64,000 nucleotides of DNA, taken from NCBI RefSeq assembly GCF_028747785.1, contig NZ_CP118158.1, positions 682,001 to 746,000 on the forward strand, written 5' to 3'. A program made the position numbers and the translations under genes. Of this stretch, positions 17,899-26,719 are shown piece by piece (within the stretch, counting starts at the first letter, position 1; every line of letters starts with the position of its first letter). The DNA comes from Halosimplex aquaticum. Lineage in GTDB: Archaea; Halobacteriota; Halobacteria; Halobacteriales; Haloarculaceae. The notes beneath the pieces are model-generated. The model was not told the DNA's origin, made no database searches, and saw nothing but the letters and a program-made list of their open reading frames with translations.

Positions 17899-18489
17899 AT
17901 GCCAAACACGCCGCCCGACTACTGCCCGGACTGCGGCGGTCGGCTCGAACCCGTCGACCCGCCGGCCGTCCAGCGCTGTGCCGACTGCGGCGAGTACGAG
18001 TTCTTCAATCCCATTCCGACGGCGCGCGTGGCCGTCCTCGACAGCGGGGGACGGAGTCCCCCGGGCAGTGCGGCGAAGCCGCACGACGGCGACGCGGTGC
18101 TCCTGGTGAAAGTCGACATCCCGGACCGGGACCTGTGGGGGACGCCCGGCGGGATGGTCGAAGCCGGCGAGGACCCCGACGTCGCCGGCGCCCGCGAACT
18201 CGAAGAGGAGACGACGCTGGTGGTCGACCCGGCCGATCTGGTGCTGTTCGACGCGCGGACGTTCGTCAAGTTCGAGGCGACCCACAAGACCTGTCTCTGT
18301 TACGCCGTCGACGCCGCGGACGTGCGGGGGACGCCCGAGGCGGACGACGAGGTGGCCGAAGCCCGCTTCTGGACGCCCGGTGAACTTGCCGCGACCGAGG
18401 ACCGACTGTTGACCAGTTGGCCCGAGGCGTACAAGGATCTGCAGTGGTGGGTCGACGAGGGAGGGGCCGCGCTGGACCGCGACGGATAG
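17899..18489 (+). CDS. Nudix hydrolase with zinc ribbon
   Basis: A 196-residue protein. Residues 1-35 form a zinc ribbon (CPDCGG then CADCGE), common in NudC-like archaeal Nudix proteins. The Nudix box runs from GGMVEAGEDPDVAGA to RELEEE (GX5EX7REUXEE). It hydrolyses a nucleoside-diphosphate-linked substrate that I cannot specify. An odd feature is residues about 50-62, which form a Gly/Ser/Pro-rich insertion between two core strands (AVLDSGG to DAVLLVKV) encoded by two perfect tandem hairpins. The ATG is the first in this frame after the upstream surE region. Confidence 0.9.
   Translation: MPNTPPDYCPDCGGRLEPVDPPAVQRCADCGEYEFFNPIPTARVAVLDSGGRSPPGSAAKPHDGDAVLLVKVDIPDRDLWGTPGGMVEAGEDPDVAGARELEEETTLVVDPADLVLFDARTFVKFEATHKTCLCYAVDAADVRGTPEADDEVAEARFWTPGELAATEDRLLTSWPEAYKDLQWWVDEGGAALDRDG
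18046..18084 (+). repeat. Two tandem 7-bp hairpins inside the Nudix gene
   Basis: GGGGGAC-GGA-GTCCCCC (18046-18062) is followed by GTGCGGC-GAA-GCCGCAC (18068-18084). Both are perfect 7-bp stems with 3-nt loops, in frame. They encode an insertion in a surface loop and look like a small palindromic element that has landed in a coding region. Confidence 0.7.
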
Positions 18490-18519
18490 GCGGAAGCGAG
18501 CGCGTCCGGCGGCGGTCAG

Positions 18520-19896
18520 TCACCGCTCCTCGACGCGCATCTCCATCGTCTGGCGGGGATGCATCGTCAGTGAGGGCATGAACTCCAGCGGCGTCGTTCC
18601 CTGGAAGTCCAGTTCGTACTCGGAGACGACGGTGGCGAGGATGAGCTTCGCCTCCAGCAGGGAGAGGTGCTTCCCGATGCAGTGGCGGGGGCCGCCGCCG
18701 AACGGGAAGAAGGCGAAGCGCGGTCGGTCGGCGCGACGCTCGGGGCTGAATCGGTCAGGGTCGAACGAGTCGGGTTCGTCCCAGTATCGCTCCGACCGGT
18801 GGACGCCCCACTGCGGGAGCATGACGATCGAACCCGTGGGCACGCGATACCCGCCGAGTTCGACTGGTCCGGTCGACTCGCGGAAGACGGTGAACACCGG
18901 CGGGTACAGGCGCATCGCCTCGTTGACGACCCGGTCGAGGTACTCGAACTCGCGGACGTGTTCCATCCCCGGCCGGTCGCCCGCGAGCACGTCGTCGACT
19001 TCCCGCTGGACGCGGCGCTCGGCCTCCGGGTGCTCCGAGAGGAGGAACCACGTGTAGGTCAACGTCAGCGCGGTCGTGTCGTGACCCGCCAGCAGCATCG
19101 TCATCATCTCGTCGCGGAGCTGCTCCGGGGACTGCTCCCCGCGGTTCTGGGCCCGAAGCAGGACCGAGAGGAAGTCCATCGGCGGCTCGCCACTGGCGGC
19201 CTCGTCGTCGGCCGAAACGCGTTCGACGCCCTCGACGCCTTCCGTCCCGCGGCGCGTCTCGACGATCTCGTCCAGCACCGAGTCGAGCGTGTCGACGGCG
19301 GACTCGAACTCCTCGTCGCCGGGCATCGGCACCCACTCCGGCATCGCGAACCGGATCGGGTCGGGCTCGAAGCGCCGCCCCAGCGGTTCCAGTTGCTCCT
19401 CGACGGTCCTCACGCGCTCGTCGGAGAGTTCGACGCCCATCATCAGGTCGAGGATGACGTTCAGGGTGACGCGGGCCATCTCGCTCTCGACGTCGACGGT
19501 CTGGCCCGGTGACCACCCGTCGACCATCGACTCGGCGTGGCCGGTGATCCGGTCGGCCATCCCCGAGAGACGGGCCATCCGGAAGGCCGGATTGGCGAGG
19601 TCGCGCTGGCGCTCCCAGGTCTCCCCTTCGCTGAGGAGGAGTCCGTCGCCCAGCAGGTCGCCGAGCGCGTCGTTCTGGAAGTCGGGCTTCCGGTAGGCGC
19701 CGGCCTCGGAGACGAGCACGCGCTCGACGTCGGCGGGGTCCGTCACCATGTAGGTGTCCATCGGCCCCATGTCGAACAGCGCCACGCCGTCGTAGGTCTC
19801 CTCCAGCGCCGCGATGAACGAGAACGGGTCGCGGGCGTAGCGTCGACTGCTCCCGAACAGCGGCTCGCCCTTCGGCCCCGGCGGCGTCTCTGACAT
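18520..19896 (-). CDS. Cytochrome P450
   Basis: A 458-residue haem-thiolate monooxygenase. The I-helix oxygen motif is LLAGHDTTALTLTY, the K-helix ExxR is EAMRLYPP, and the Cys loop is FGGGPRHCIG with the haem-ligand Cys. There is no membrane anchor, so it is soluble. The start MSETPPGPKGEPLFGSSRRY at 19896 is preferred over an upstream ATG, which would add 36 residues of low-quality sequence. A substrate cannot be named; haloarchaeal P450s are related to bacterial CYP102/CYP197-like fatty-acid enzymes. No ferredoxin reductase gene is adjacent. Confidence 0.95.
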   Translation of the reverse strand: MSETPPGPKGEPLFGSSRRYARDPFSFIAALEETYDGVALFDMGPMDTYMVTDPADVERVLVSEAGAYRKPDFQNDALGDLLGDGLLLSEGETWERQRDLANPAFRMARLSGMADRITGHAESMVDGWSPGQTVDVESEMARVTLNVILDLMMGVELSDERVRTVEEQLEPLGRRFEPDPIRFAMPEWVPMPGDEEFESAVDTLDSVLDEIVETRRGTEGVEGVERVSADDEAASGEPPMDFLSVLLRAQNRGEQSPEQLRDEMMTMLLAGHDTTALTLTYTWFLLSEHPEAERRVQREVDDVLAGDRPGMEHVREFEYLDRVVNEAMRLYPPVFTVFRESTGPVELGGYRVPTGSIVMLPQWGVHRSERYWDEPDSFDPDRFSPERRADRPRFAFFPFGGGPRHCIGKHLSLLEAKLILATVVSEYELDFQGTTPLEFMPSLTMHPRQTMEMRVEER

Positions 19897-20003
19897 GTCC
19901 GGGGTTACGGCCGTACCGGTTTGAATCCCTCGACGGCTAGGAGTGGCTGTTGTTCGTGGTAGATGGATCGGTGTGGTACCAGCCACTTCGAGGAGAACTG
20001 CCA

Positions 20004-20186
20004 CGAGCAGCGTGAAAGCGCCCGGCCCCTTTCATCCCCACCCGCATAGACTGACGAACAAGCTGTGAGGGTGGGAATGAAAGGGGCGGTCGCCTTCGGG
20101 AAGCACGGCGACGTAAGCACGCGAACGGAGTGAGCGCGCGCAGCGAGCCGCGCGACTGAAGGCGGTCGGGGCTTTCACGCTGTTCG
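20004..20186. repeat. Palindromic element with terminal and internal inverted repeats
   Basis: An element of about 183 bp bounded by imperfect 16-bp inverted repeats (left 20004-20019, right 20171-20186; one mismatch, core AGCGTGAAAGC / GCTTTCACGCT). Inside is a 19-bp inverted repeat with one mismatch (20025-20043 and 20069-20087, GGGTGGGAATGAAAGGGGC type) around a 25-bp loop. It contains no gene; short open frames across it are not credible. It looks like a MITE-like or structured dispersed repeat between the P450 and methyltransferase genes. It was not found elsewhere in this window. Confidence 0.6.
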
Positions 20187-20308
20187 CGGTCGCCAGATCG
20201 TACTCTCCCGAGCCAGGTTGCTCGATCACGTCGACGCTCACTCCTGATCCCGGCACGGACTACCGGGGCGCGGCCCCTTTTTCCGGACGGGGAGCGAACA
20301 ACCGTTCT

Positions 20309-20983
20309 ATGGCAGCGGACGAACTCCCGGACCTGCTCGAATCGTACGCGACGGTCATCGGCCCCGAGTCTGACGAGATCATCGAGGAGATGGGGGCACA
20401 GGCCCGCCGCGAGGGCTTCCCGTACGTCGGGCCAGCGGTGGGCGGGTGGCTCGCGATGTGCGCCCGGTTCGCCGACGCCGAGCGGATCTTCGAGTTCGGG
20501 TCGGGGTTCGGCTACTCGGCGTACTGGTTCGCGCGCGAGCTCCCCGAGGACGGCGAGGTCGTCCTCACCGAGATCGACGAGGGCGAACTGGAGCAGGCCC
20601 GCGAGTACCTCGACCGCGGCGACCTCGCCGGGCGCGCGGCGTTCGAACACGGCGACGCCATCGAGACCGTCGAGGACTACGACGGCCCGTTCGACGTGGT
20701 GCTGATCGACTGCCAGAAGGAGCGTTACGCCGAGGCGTTCGAGGCCGTCCGCGACAAGGTGGCGCCGGGCGGCATCGTCGCGGCCGACAACGCCGTCGCG
20801 GGGGGATCCATCGACGCCGAAGCGCTGCGCGACTACTTCGCCGGCGATGGGGACAGCGGAACGCTCGACGGGATGTCGCGCGGAATCGCGGAGTACCTCG
20901 AAGCTGTGCGCGGGGACGAGGCCTTCGAGACGACGCTGCTGCCGCTGGGCGAGGGCGTCGCCGTGAGTCACCGCGAGCACTGA
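20309..20983 (+). CDS. O-methyltransferase, caffeoyl-CoA family type
   Basis: A 224-residue class I SAM-dependent methyltransferase of the COMT/CCoAMT-like family 3. The SAM site is FEFGSGFGYSAYWFA, acidic motif II is VLTEIDEGEL, and the catalytic metal-binding segment is VVLIDCQKERYAEAF, then GGIVAADNAV. The methyl acceptor is unknown. It lies downstream of the repeat element on the plus strand and upstream of the substrate-binding lipoprotein, with a 45-bp gap. Confidence 0.9.
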   Translation: MAADELPDLLESYATVIGPESDEIIEEMGAQARREGFPYVGPAVGGWLAMCARFADAERIFEFGSGFGYSAYWFARELPEDGEVVLTEIDEGELEQAREYLDRGDLAGRAAFEHGDAIETVEDYDGPFDVVLIDCQKERYAEAFEAVRDKVAPGGIVAADNAVAGGSIDAEALRDYFAGDGDSGTLDGMSRGIAEYLEAVRGDEAFETTLLPLGEGVAVSHREH

Positions 20984-21028
20984 ATCGAGACGGGTGGGTT
21001 TTATTATTCGCCGGCTGTCACGTCGGCC

Positions 21029-22909
21029 ATGGCTGAGGAGGAGGCGAGCCGACGCCGGGTCCTGACGTGGAGTGGAACGGGTATCGCGGCGATACTGGGT
21101 GGATGTACCGGACTGATGGGGAGCGACGGGACGCCGACGGGGACGCCCTCGCCGACGCCCACGGCGACCGACACGCCGAGTCCGACGCCGACCGAGGCAC
21201 CGACGCCGACGCCGTGGTCGACCGAGACGGAGACGCCGACCGACACGCCGACGGAGACGGAAACCGAGACGCCGGGGGAGACGGAGACGCCGGCCCACGA
21301 ACTCCACGACGTGACGCTGGTCGGTCTGGCGCGGTCCGGACCGCCGTCGGACCTGCACTTCAACCGCTTCGGGAGTTCGCACGTGGCCGAGACGGCATCG
21401 CAACTGATCTACGAGCCGCTGGCGAAGTACCACTACGAACGCGGCGAGTTCGTCCCGTACGCGGCGACGGAGTGGTCCGTCACGCCAACGGAGATGACGG
21501 TGACGCTGCGGGAGGACCTGGTCTGGCACGACGGCCGCGCGGTGACGGCGGACGACCTCGCGCTCCAGCTCCGCCTCGGACGGCAGCTGGAACACGAGAT
21601 CTGGGAGCACGTCACGGGCGTGACCGCTCGCGGCGAGCGGACGGTGGCGCTGGCGCTGGCCGAGGAGACCCACCCGAAGGTCCTCGAACACGCGCTGCTG
21701 ACCGACCGGGTACACGCCCATCCCGACAGGTACGCGCAGTTCGAGGGGGGAGACGGGCAGTCGCTCGCCCAGTTCGAGGAGCGGAAACCGATCGGCAACG
21801 GGCCGTTCCGGTTCGTGCGTGCGGACGCACAGCGGTTCGAGCTCGAACGGTTCGCCGACCACCCCCTCGCTCACCGGGTGACGTTCTCGGGGTACGAACT
21901 CAGGGACCTGAACGGGAGCGCGCAGATCCAGCAGGCGCTCATCACGGACGAGGTCGACGTGGCGAGCGGCGTGTTCGCGCCGCAGCCGGTCGTCGAGAAC
22001 TTCCCCGACCACGTGCGGGAAGTCCGGACGCCCGCGAAGTGGGGGTACGGCGTGGTCTTCGACCACGCGGACGAGCACTTCGGCACCCGGGAAGTCCGCC
22101 AGGCCGTCGCGCACGTGATCGACCGCGAGCAGGTCGCCGAGGCCGCCGCCCCGAACACCAATACCGGTGTGCCGATCCCCTGTGGTATCACGATCGGCGA
22201 CCAGCAGCGGTGGCTCGGCGACGGACGGTCCGCCTATCCGGACTACGGCGTCGGCGCCTCCCAGACCGACGCGGCGGCGGACCTGCTCGAATCGGCCGGA
22301 TACAGTCGATCGGACGGGACGTGGGAGGACGAGTCGGGCGAACCGATCTCGGCCGACTTCCTGTCGCCTTCCGGTTGGAGCGACTGGACCCCAGCGAGCC
22401 AAGCGATCGTCCGCCGGCTCGACGAGTTCGGGTTCGACGTCTCGATCGCGGTGGTTCCCGGGAACGACCTGTTCGACCGGTACGCCGAGGGCGACTTCAC
22501 GATGGGCGCGTTCTACTGGACGCCGGGCGGGAGCGGCGCCGCGTTCCCCTACAACACCGCCCGGTTCCAGGTCGAACTGCCCGTCGTCGACGGCGGCCAC
22601 GGCTTCCCGACGGGGGACCGGACCGTTCCCGCGCGGTCCGGTTCCGGGACGACGACCATCGACCCGCGCGAGCGTCTGGAGGTACTGAAACGGACGACCG
22701 ACGCCGACGAGGCGGAGGAACTCGTCCGGGACCTGGCGTGGCACAACGCCCACGACCTGCCGATGCTCGGCGTCACCGAACGGGAGGACCAGTCGTTCGT
22801 CACCACCGACGACTGGGACGCGCCCGATCCGGGCGCCGACGCCTACGGGGTCAGGTGGCCGTCCACGTGGCTCGTCAGGACCGGCGACCTGCGGGCCGAC
22901 CCGTCGTGA
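21029..22909 (+). CDS. Family 5 ABC transporter substrate-binding lipoprotein, orphan
   Basis: A 626-residue protein. The Tat signal SRRRVLTWSGTGIAAILGG ends in the lipobox LGGC (Cys about residue 26). A linker of about 60 residues built from TPT and TET repeats follows. The rest is an extracytoplasmic oligopeptide/nickel-type binding fold with LIYEPLAKY, WSVTPTEMTVTLREDLVWHDGRAVTADDLAL and GNGPFRFV, the family 5 signatures. No permease or ATPase gene is adjacent, so it must work with transporter parts elsewhere. Substrate is probably peptide or a similar small solute. Confidence 0.92.
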   Translation: MAEEEASRRRVLTWSGTGIAAILGGCTGLMGSDGTPTGTPSPTPTATDTPSPTPTEAPTPTPWSTETETPTDTPTETETETPGETETPAHELHDVTLVGLARSGPPSDLHFNRFGSSHVAETASQLIYEPLAKYHYERGEFVPYAATEWSVTPTEMTVTLREDLVWHDGRAVTADDLALQLRLGRQLEHEIWEHVTGVTARGERTVALALAEETHPKVLEHALLTDRVHAHPDRYAQFEGGDGQSLAQFEERKPIGNGPFRFVRADAQRFELERFADHPLAHRVTFSGYELRDLNGSAQIQQALITDEVDVASGVFAPQPVVENFPDHVREVRTPAKWGYGVVFDHADEHFGTREVRQAVAHVIDREQVAEAAAPNTNTGVPIPCGITIGDQQRWLGDGRSAYPDYGVGASQTDAAADLLESAGYSRSDGTWEDESGEPISADFLSPSGWSDWTPASQAIVRRLDEFGFDVSIAVVPGNDLFDRYAEGDFTMGAFYWTPGGSGAAFPYNTARFQVELPVVDGGHGFPTGDRTVPARSGSGTTTIDPRERLEVLKRTTDADEAEELVRDLAWHNAHDLPMLGVTEREDQSFVTTDDWDAPDPGADAYGVRWPSTWLVRTGDLRADPS

Positions 22910-23028
22910 CCGGCGCCGTCCGCGTCTCCTGTCCGACCTATCGCGGTCGTCAGTCTCGATTGCGAAAATCAGGGGGGACCGCTTATGTGGGTCGGGTCGA
23001 AACCCGTCGCCATCCCGCAGGGTCGCCA

Positions 23029-23631
23029 ATGAGTCTGAAGATAGATATCCGCAAACTCGGGTTGTTCAACAAGATGGCGAAGGAGGGCGGCAACACCGTC
23101 GCCGGCCATCTGAGCCAGATGACAGGGATGGAGACGGAGATGGAGATCACCAAGATCAACTTCATCGACATCCCCGATATCAAGACGCACGTGGGCCACG
23201 CCGAGCAGATCGGCATCAGCATCGAGATGGTCGAGCCCCCGCACGGCCACATCCTCTTTCTCCTCGAAGCCGGGAGCGCGAAGGAGCTCTCCCACGGGAT
23301 GATCGGCGACATGGGCGAGACGGACCCGTCCGCCGACGGCTTCACCGACATGGAGCGGTCGGCCATCCAGGAGATCGGCAACATCATGACCAGCGGGTTC
23401 ATCGACGGCTGGGCGAACGTCCTCGACACAACCATCGACATCGGCCCGCCCTCGTTCATCTTCGGCCCCGGGAGCGGCATGGTCGACGAACTCGTCGGCG
23501 ACCGCGAGAGCGACATGGCGCTCATGTTCGACTCGCACGTCCAGGCGCCGGACTCCAACGTCGACGTGAAGGTGTACACCTTCCCGGAGCTCGACGAACT
23601 CGTCGAGCTGATGCAGCAGATCGAAGTCTGA
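23029..23631 (+). CDS. cheC: Chemotaxis protein CheC
   Basis: A 200-residue CheY-P phosphatase family protein. It has the two repeated half-sites, GLFNKMAKEGGNTVAGHLSQ near the N-terminus and DMERSAIQEIGNIMTSGFIDGW, where the Glu and Asn act on aspartyl phosphate. The first site has K/E/N changes, and the second is the typical one. It is a single gene away from the large che operon of haloarchaea, with no neighbouring che or fla genes. A GCTTATG element about 45 bp upstream may be its promoter. Confidence 0.93.
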   Translation: MSLKIDIRKLGLFNKMAKEGGNTVAGHLSQMTGMETEMEITKINFIDIPDIKTHVGHAEQIGISIEMVEPPHGHILFLLEAGSAKELSHGMIGDMGETDPSADGFTDMERSAIQEIGNIMTSGFIDGWANVLDTTIDIGPPSFIFGPGSGMVDELVGDRESDMALMFDSHVQAPDSNVDVKVYTFPELDELVELMQQIEV

Positions 23632-23728
23632 GCGACACCGCGACGGCCGCGAATCCGGTCACTTGTCGACCCGTTTTGTCGACCCGTCCAGTCGACGCGA
23701 TCGTCAAGCCGCCGAAATCATATTCCAG

Positions 23729-23736
23729 TTTATGTA
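23729..23736 (+). promoter_or_regulatory. TATA-like element before the acyl-CoA ligase
   Basis: TTTATGTA lies 34-41 bp before the ATG at 23770, so any leader would be short (about 10-15 nt). Confidence 0.4.
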
Positions 23737-23769
23737 ACGTTCTTACGTCGTCGATACGTGTGTTAGCAC

Positions 23770-25425
23770 ATGCCAGGTGGATCCGACCAGACGCTGCGAC
23801 CGTTCGCGTGGCGCGCCGAACAGCTGTACCCCGACACGGAGATCGTCTCGCGGACGCACGACGGGGTCTTCAGGTACGACTACGACGAGTACGGCGACCG
23901 GACGGCCCAGCTCGCCAACGCGCTCGAGGAGGCCGGCTACGGCGACGGCGAGCGACTCGGCACGTTCTGCTGGAACCACCACCGGCACTACGAGACGTAC
24001 TTCGGCGTGCCGGGTATCGGCGCCCAACTGCACACGATCAACCCGCTGCTGCCCGACGAGCACGTCCAGTACATCGTCGAGAACGCTCGCGACGAGACGA
24101 TATTCGTCGACCGCTCGCTGCTCCCGAAACTGGAGGGCGCGGCCGCGGACGACCCGTCGGCGTTCGAATCGGTCGAGCGCTACGTCGTGATGGGCGAGTC
24201 GGTCCCAGACACGGACCTCGACGCAGTGGCCTACGAGTCGTTCGTCGGGGACCAGCCGACGAGCTACGACTGGCCCGACAACGACCAGGACCGGCCCGCC
24301 GGGCTCTGTTACACCTCCGGGACGACCGGCCGGCCGAAAGGGGTCGAGTACACCCAGGGGATGCTCTGGAGTCACACCATGGCGCTCCAGCAGCCCCAGG
24401 GCATCCCGGTGGACGACGACGACGTGGTGATGCCCGTCGTCCCGATGTTCCACGTCAACGCGTGGGGGCTGCCGTTCTCGACGACGGCCGGCGGCGCGAA
24501 ACACGTCTACCCCGGCCCCAAGCCCGGACCCGGAGACCTCGCGAACCTGATCGAGGAGGAGGGCGTGACCGTCACCGCGGGGGTTCCGACGGTCTGGCTC
24601 GGGCTGATGGAGCACGTGAGAGAGAACGACGTGGACCTGTCGGCGCTCGACCGACTGGTCGTGGGCGGCAGTGCGGCGCCCGAGGCGATGATCCGCTTTT
24701 TCGACGATCACGACGTCGAACTGCTCCACGCGTGGGGCATGACGGAGACGTCGCCGGTCGGCTCGGCCGCCCACCTCAAGGGTAGCCTCGCCGACGCCGA
24801 CTACGAGACGCAACTCGAAAAGCGGTCGAAACAGGGGCTCATCACGCCGGGGCTGGAGTTCAGAGTTGTCGACGACGACGGCGAGGAGGTCCCGTGGAAC
24901 GGCGAGGACTTCGGCGAACTGTGGGTCAAGGGGCCGTGGGTCACCACCGAGTACTTCGAGCGCCCGGAGGCCAACGACCTGGAGTTCGAGGACGGCTACC
25001 TGAAGACCGGCGACGTGGTCTCGGTCGACGAGGACGGCTACATCAAGATCGTCGACCGCGCGAAAGACGTCATCAAGAGCGGCGGGGAGTGGATCTCCTC
25101 GCAGGAACTGGAGAACGAACTGATGGCCCACGACGACGTGGCCGAGGCGGCCGTCATCGGCGTCCCGCACGAGCGCTGGCAGGAACGGCCGCTCGCGCTC
25201 GTGGTCCCGAACGAGGGGGTCGACCGCGACGCGCTCGAAGCGAGCCTGCGCGACCACGTCCTCGAATCGTACCCCGAGTGGTGGGTGCCGGACAACGTCG
25301 TCTTCATCGACGAGGTCCCCAAGACCGCGACTGGAAAGTTCAACAAACAGGCGCTGCGCGAGGAGTACGGCGACGAGTCGCTCGTCGAAGGGCGCGTGCC
25401 CGACGACGCCGCACCGGGGGCCTGA
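23770..25425 (+). CDS. AMP-forming fatty acid-CoA ligase
   Basis: A 551-residue adenylate-forming enzyme that activates medium/long-chain fatty acids (or a related acid) to acyl-CoA. The P-loop is YTSGTTGRPKGVEYTQ, the A5 motif is HAWGMTETSPVG, the hinge is YLKTGDVVSVDEDGYIKIVDRAKDVIKSGGEW, and the catalytic Lys is in KTATGKFNKQALRE. All are intact. The overall pattern is closest to the AlkK/FadD type. It sits 140 bp before the acyl-CoA dehydrogenase on the same strand, so the pair looks like a fatty-acid or branched-acid degradation module. Confidence 0.95.
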   Translation: MPGGSDQTLRPFAWRAEQLYPDTEIVSRTHDGVFRYDYDEYGDRTAQLANALEEAGYGDGERLGTFCWNHHRHYETYFGVPGIGAQLHTINPLLPDEHVQYIVENARDETIFVDRSLLPKLEGAAADDPSAFESVERYVVMGESVPDTDLDAVAYESFVGDQPTSYDWPDNDQDRPAGLCYTSGTTGRPKGVEYTQGMLWSHTMALQQPQGIPVDDDDVVMPVVPMFHVNAWGLPFSTTAGGAKHVYPGPKPGPGDLANLIEEEGVTVTAGVPTVWLGLMEHVRENDVDLSALDRLVVGGSAAPEAMIRFFDDHDVELLHAWGMTETSPVGSAAHLKGSLADADYETQLEKRSKQGLITPGLEFRVVDDDGEEVPWNGEDFGELWVKGPWVTTEYFERPEANDLEFEDGYLKTGDVVSVDEDGYIKIVDRAKDVIKSGGEWISSQELENELMAHDDVAEAAVIGVPHERWQERPLALVVPNEGVDRDALEASLRDHVLESYPEWWVPDNVVFIDEVPKTATGKFNKQALREEYGDESLVEGRVPDDAAPGA

Positions 25426-25532
25426 CTGGCTCTCGCCGCTTCGACCGTCGGATCGGTTACCGGACAGGGCGTCCGTCCCGGCGGTCGAGAAGTGAACGAT
25501 CAACTAGTGACCCGTTTGTTGGCGTGTCAGCG

Positions 25533-25538
25533 TTTATT
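25533..25538 (+). promoter_or_regulatory. TATA box of the acyl-CoA dehydrogenase gene
   Basis: TTTATT is about 29 bp before the ATG at 25565 and fits a leaderless transcript. The dehydrogenase therefore has its own promoter. Confidence 0.5.
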
Positions 25539-25564
25539 TGGGCCTCCCGCTCCTTACGGGGGAC

Positions 25565-26719
25565 ATGGAACTACTGGACGAGCGACCCGTCCCCGAGGAG
25601 GCCCGCGAGGTCAAACAGCAGGCCCGCGAGTTCGCGGCCGAACACATCGCACCGAACGCCGAGGAGTACTTCGAGACGGGCGAGTATCCCTACGAGGTCC
25701 TCGACGCGGGGATGGACGCCGGGCTGGTCGCCCAGGACATCGGCGAGGAGTACGGCGGGAAGGGCTTCTCCCTCCATCAGGTGCTCGCCATCGCCGAGGA
25801 GTTCTACCGGGCGGACGCCGGCATCGCGCTCACGCTGCAACTGGCGAGTTTCGGCGCCGAGATTCTCGAAGAGCACGGCGACGACGAACTGCAAGAGGAG
25901 TACCTCCGGCCAGTCGCGACGAACGAGCAGATCACCGGCCTCGCGGTCTCCGAGCCCGACACCGGGAGCGACCTGGCCGGGATGACCACGACCGCGGAGC
26001 AAGACGGCGACGAGTACGTCCTGAACGGCGAGAAGTACTGGATCGGCAACGGCGTCGAGGCCGACTGGGTGACTGTCTACGCGAAGACCGGCGACGACGA
26101 GAACAACCGGTACGGCAACTACTCGCTGTTCGTCGTCCCCACGGACATCGACGGCTACGAGGCCGAGCACATCCCCGAGAAGATGGCCTTCCGCGCGTCG
26201 AAGCAGGCCCACATCACCTTCGACGACTGCCGGGTCCCCGAAGACCACCTGATCGGCGTGGAGGGCGCCGGGTTCTACATGCTCGCCGAGTTCTTCAACC
26301 ACGGCCGCGTCGTCGTCGGCGGTCACGGCATCGGCATGGCGGCCGCGGCCATCGAGGAGGCCTGGGACTTCGTCCACGACCGGGAGGCGTTCGGCCGCTC
26401 GGTCGACGAGTTCCAGGCGGTCCAGCACAAGCTCGCGGACATGCGGACGGAGTTCGAGGCCGCCCGCGCGCTGAACTGGCGCGCCGCCGACCACGTCACC
26501 AGCAACGACGACGCCGGCTTCTGGGCGGCGATGGCGAAGCTCAAGTCGACGGAGACGGCCAACGACTGCGCCCAGAAGGCCATGCAACTGCACGGCGGCC
26601 GCTCGGTCCTCCACGACCGCCGGATCGCCCGCGTCTACCGCGACGTGCGCGTCCCGGTGATCTACGAGGGCGCGAACGACATCCAGCGCAACCTCATCTA
26701 CAACCAGGCGCCGAAGTAA
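25565..26719 (+). CDS. Acyl-CoA dehydrogenase
   Basis: A 384-residue FAD flavoprotein. FAD and substrate motifs are GLAVSEPDTGSDLAGM and YWIGNG, the C-terminal helical domain runs EAFGRSVDEFQAVQHKLADM, and the active-site Glu is in VPVIYEGANDIQRN. This matches the family at normal length. It oxidises acyl-CoA to enoyl-CoA, with electrons to ETF. Substrate chain length cannot be read from the sequence. The adjacent CoA ligase suggests it acts on the CoA esters made by that enzyme. Confidence 0.95.
   Translation: MELLDERPVPEEAREVKQQAREFAAEHIAPNAEEYFETGEYPYEVLDAGMDAGLVAQDIGEEYGGKGFSLHQVLAIAEEFYRADAGIALTLQLASFGAEILEEHGDDELQEEYLRPVATNEQITGLAVSEPDTGSDLAGMTTTAEQDGDEYVLNGEKYWIGNGVEADWVTVYAKTGDDENNRYGNYSLFVVPTDIDGYEAEHIPEKMAFRASKQAHITFDDCRVPEDHLIGVEGAGFYMLAEFFNHGRVVVGGHGIGMAAAAIEEAWDFVHDREAFGRSVDEFQAVQHKLADMRTEFEAARALNWRAADHVTSNDDAGFWAAMAKLKSTETANDCAQKAMQLHGGRSVLHDRRIARVYRDVRVPVIYEGANDIQRNLIYNQAPK

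Noticed and set aside
20032..20256. Small frame across the palindromic element
   Set aside because: Its composition reflects the inverted repeats; no start signal or family. I treat the interval as a repeat.
19937..23029. 1030-codon minus-strand frame across the methyltransferase and binding-protein genes
   Set aside because: It is antisense to two clear genes. It contains no recognisable motif and is explained by third-position GC bias.
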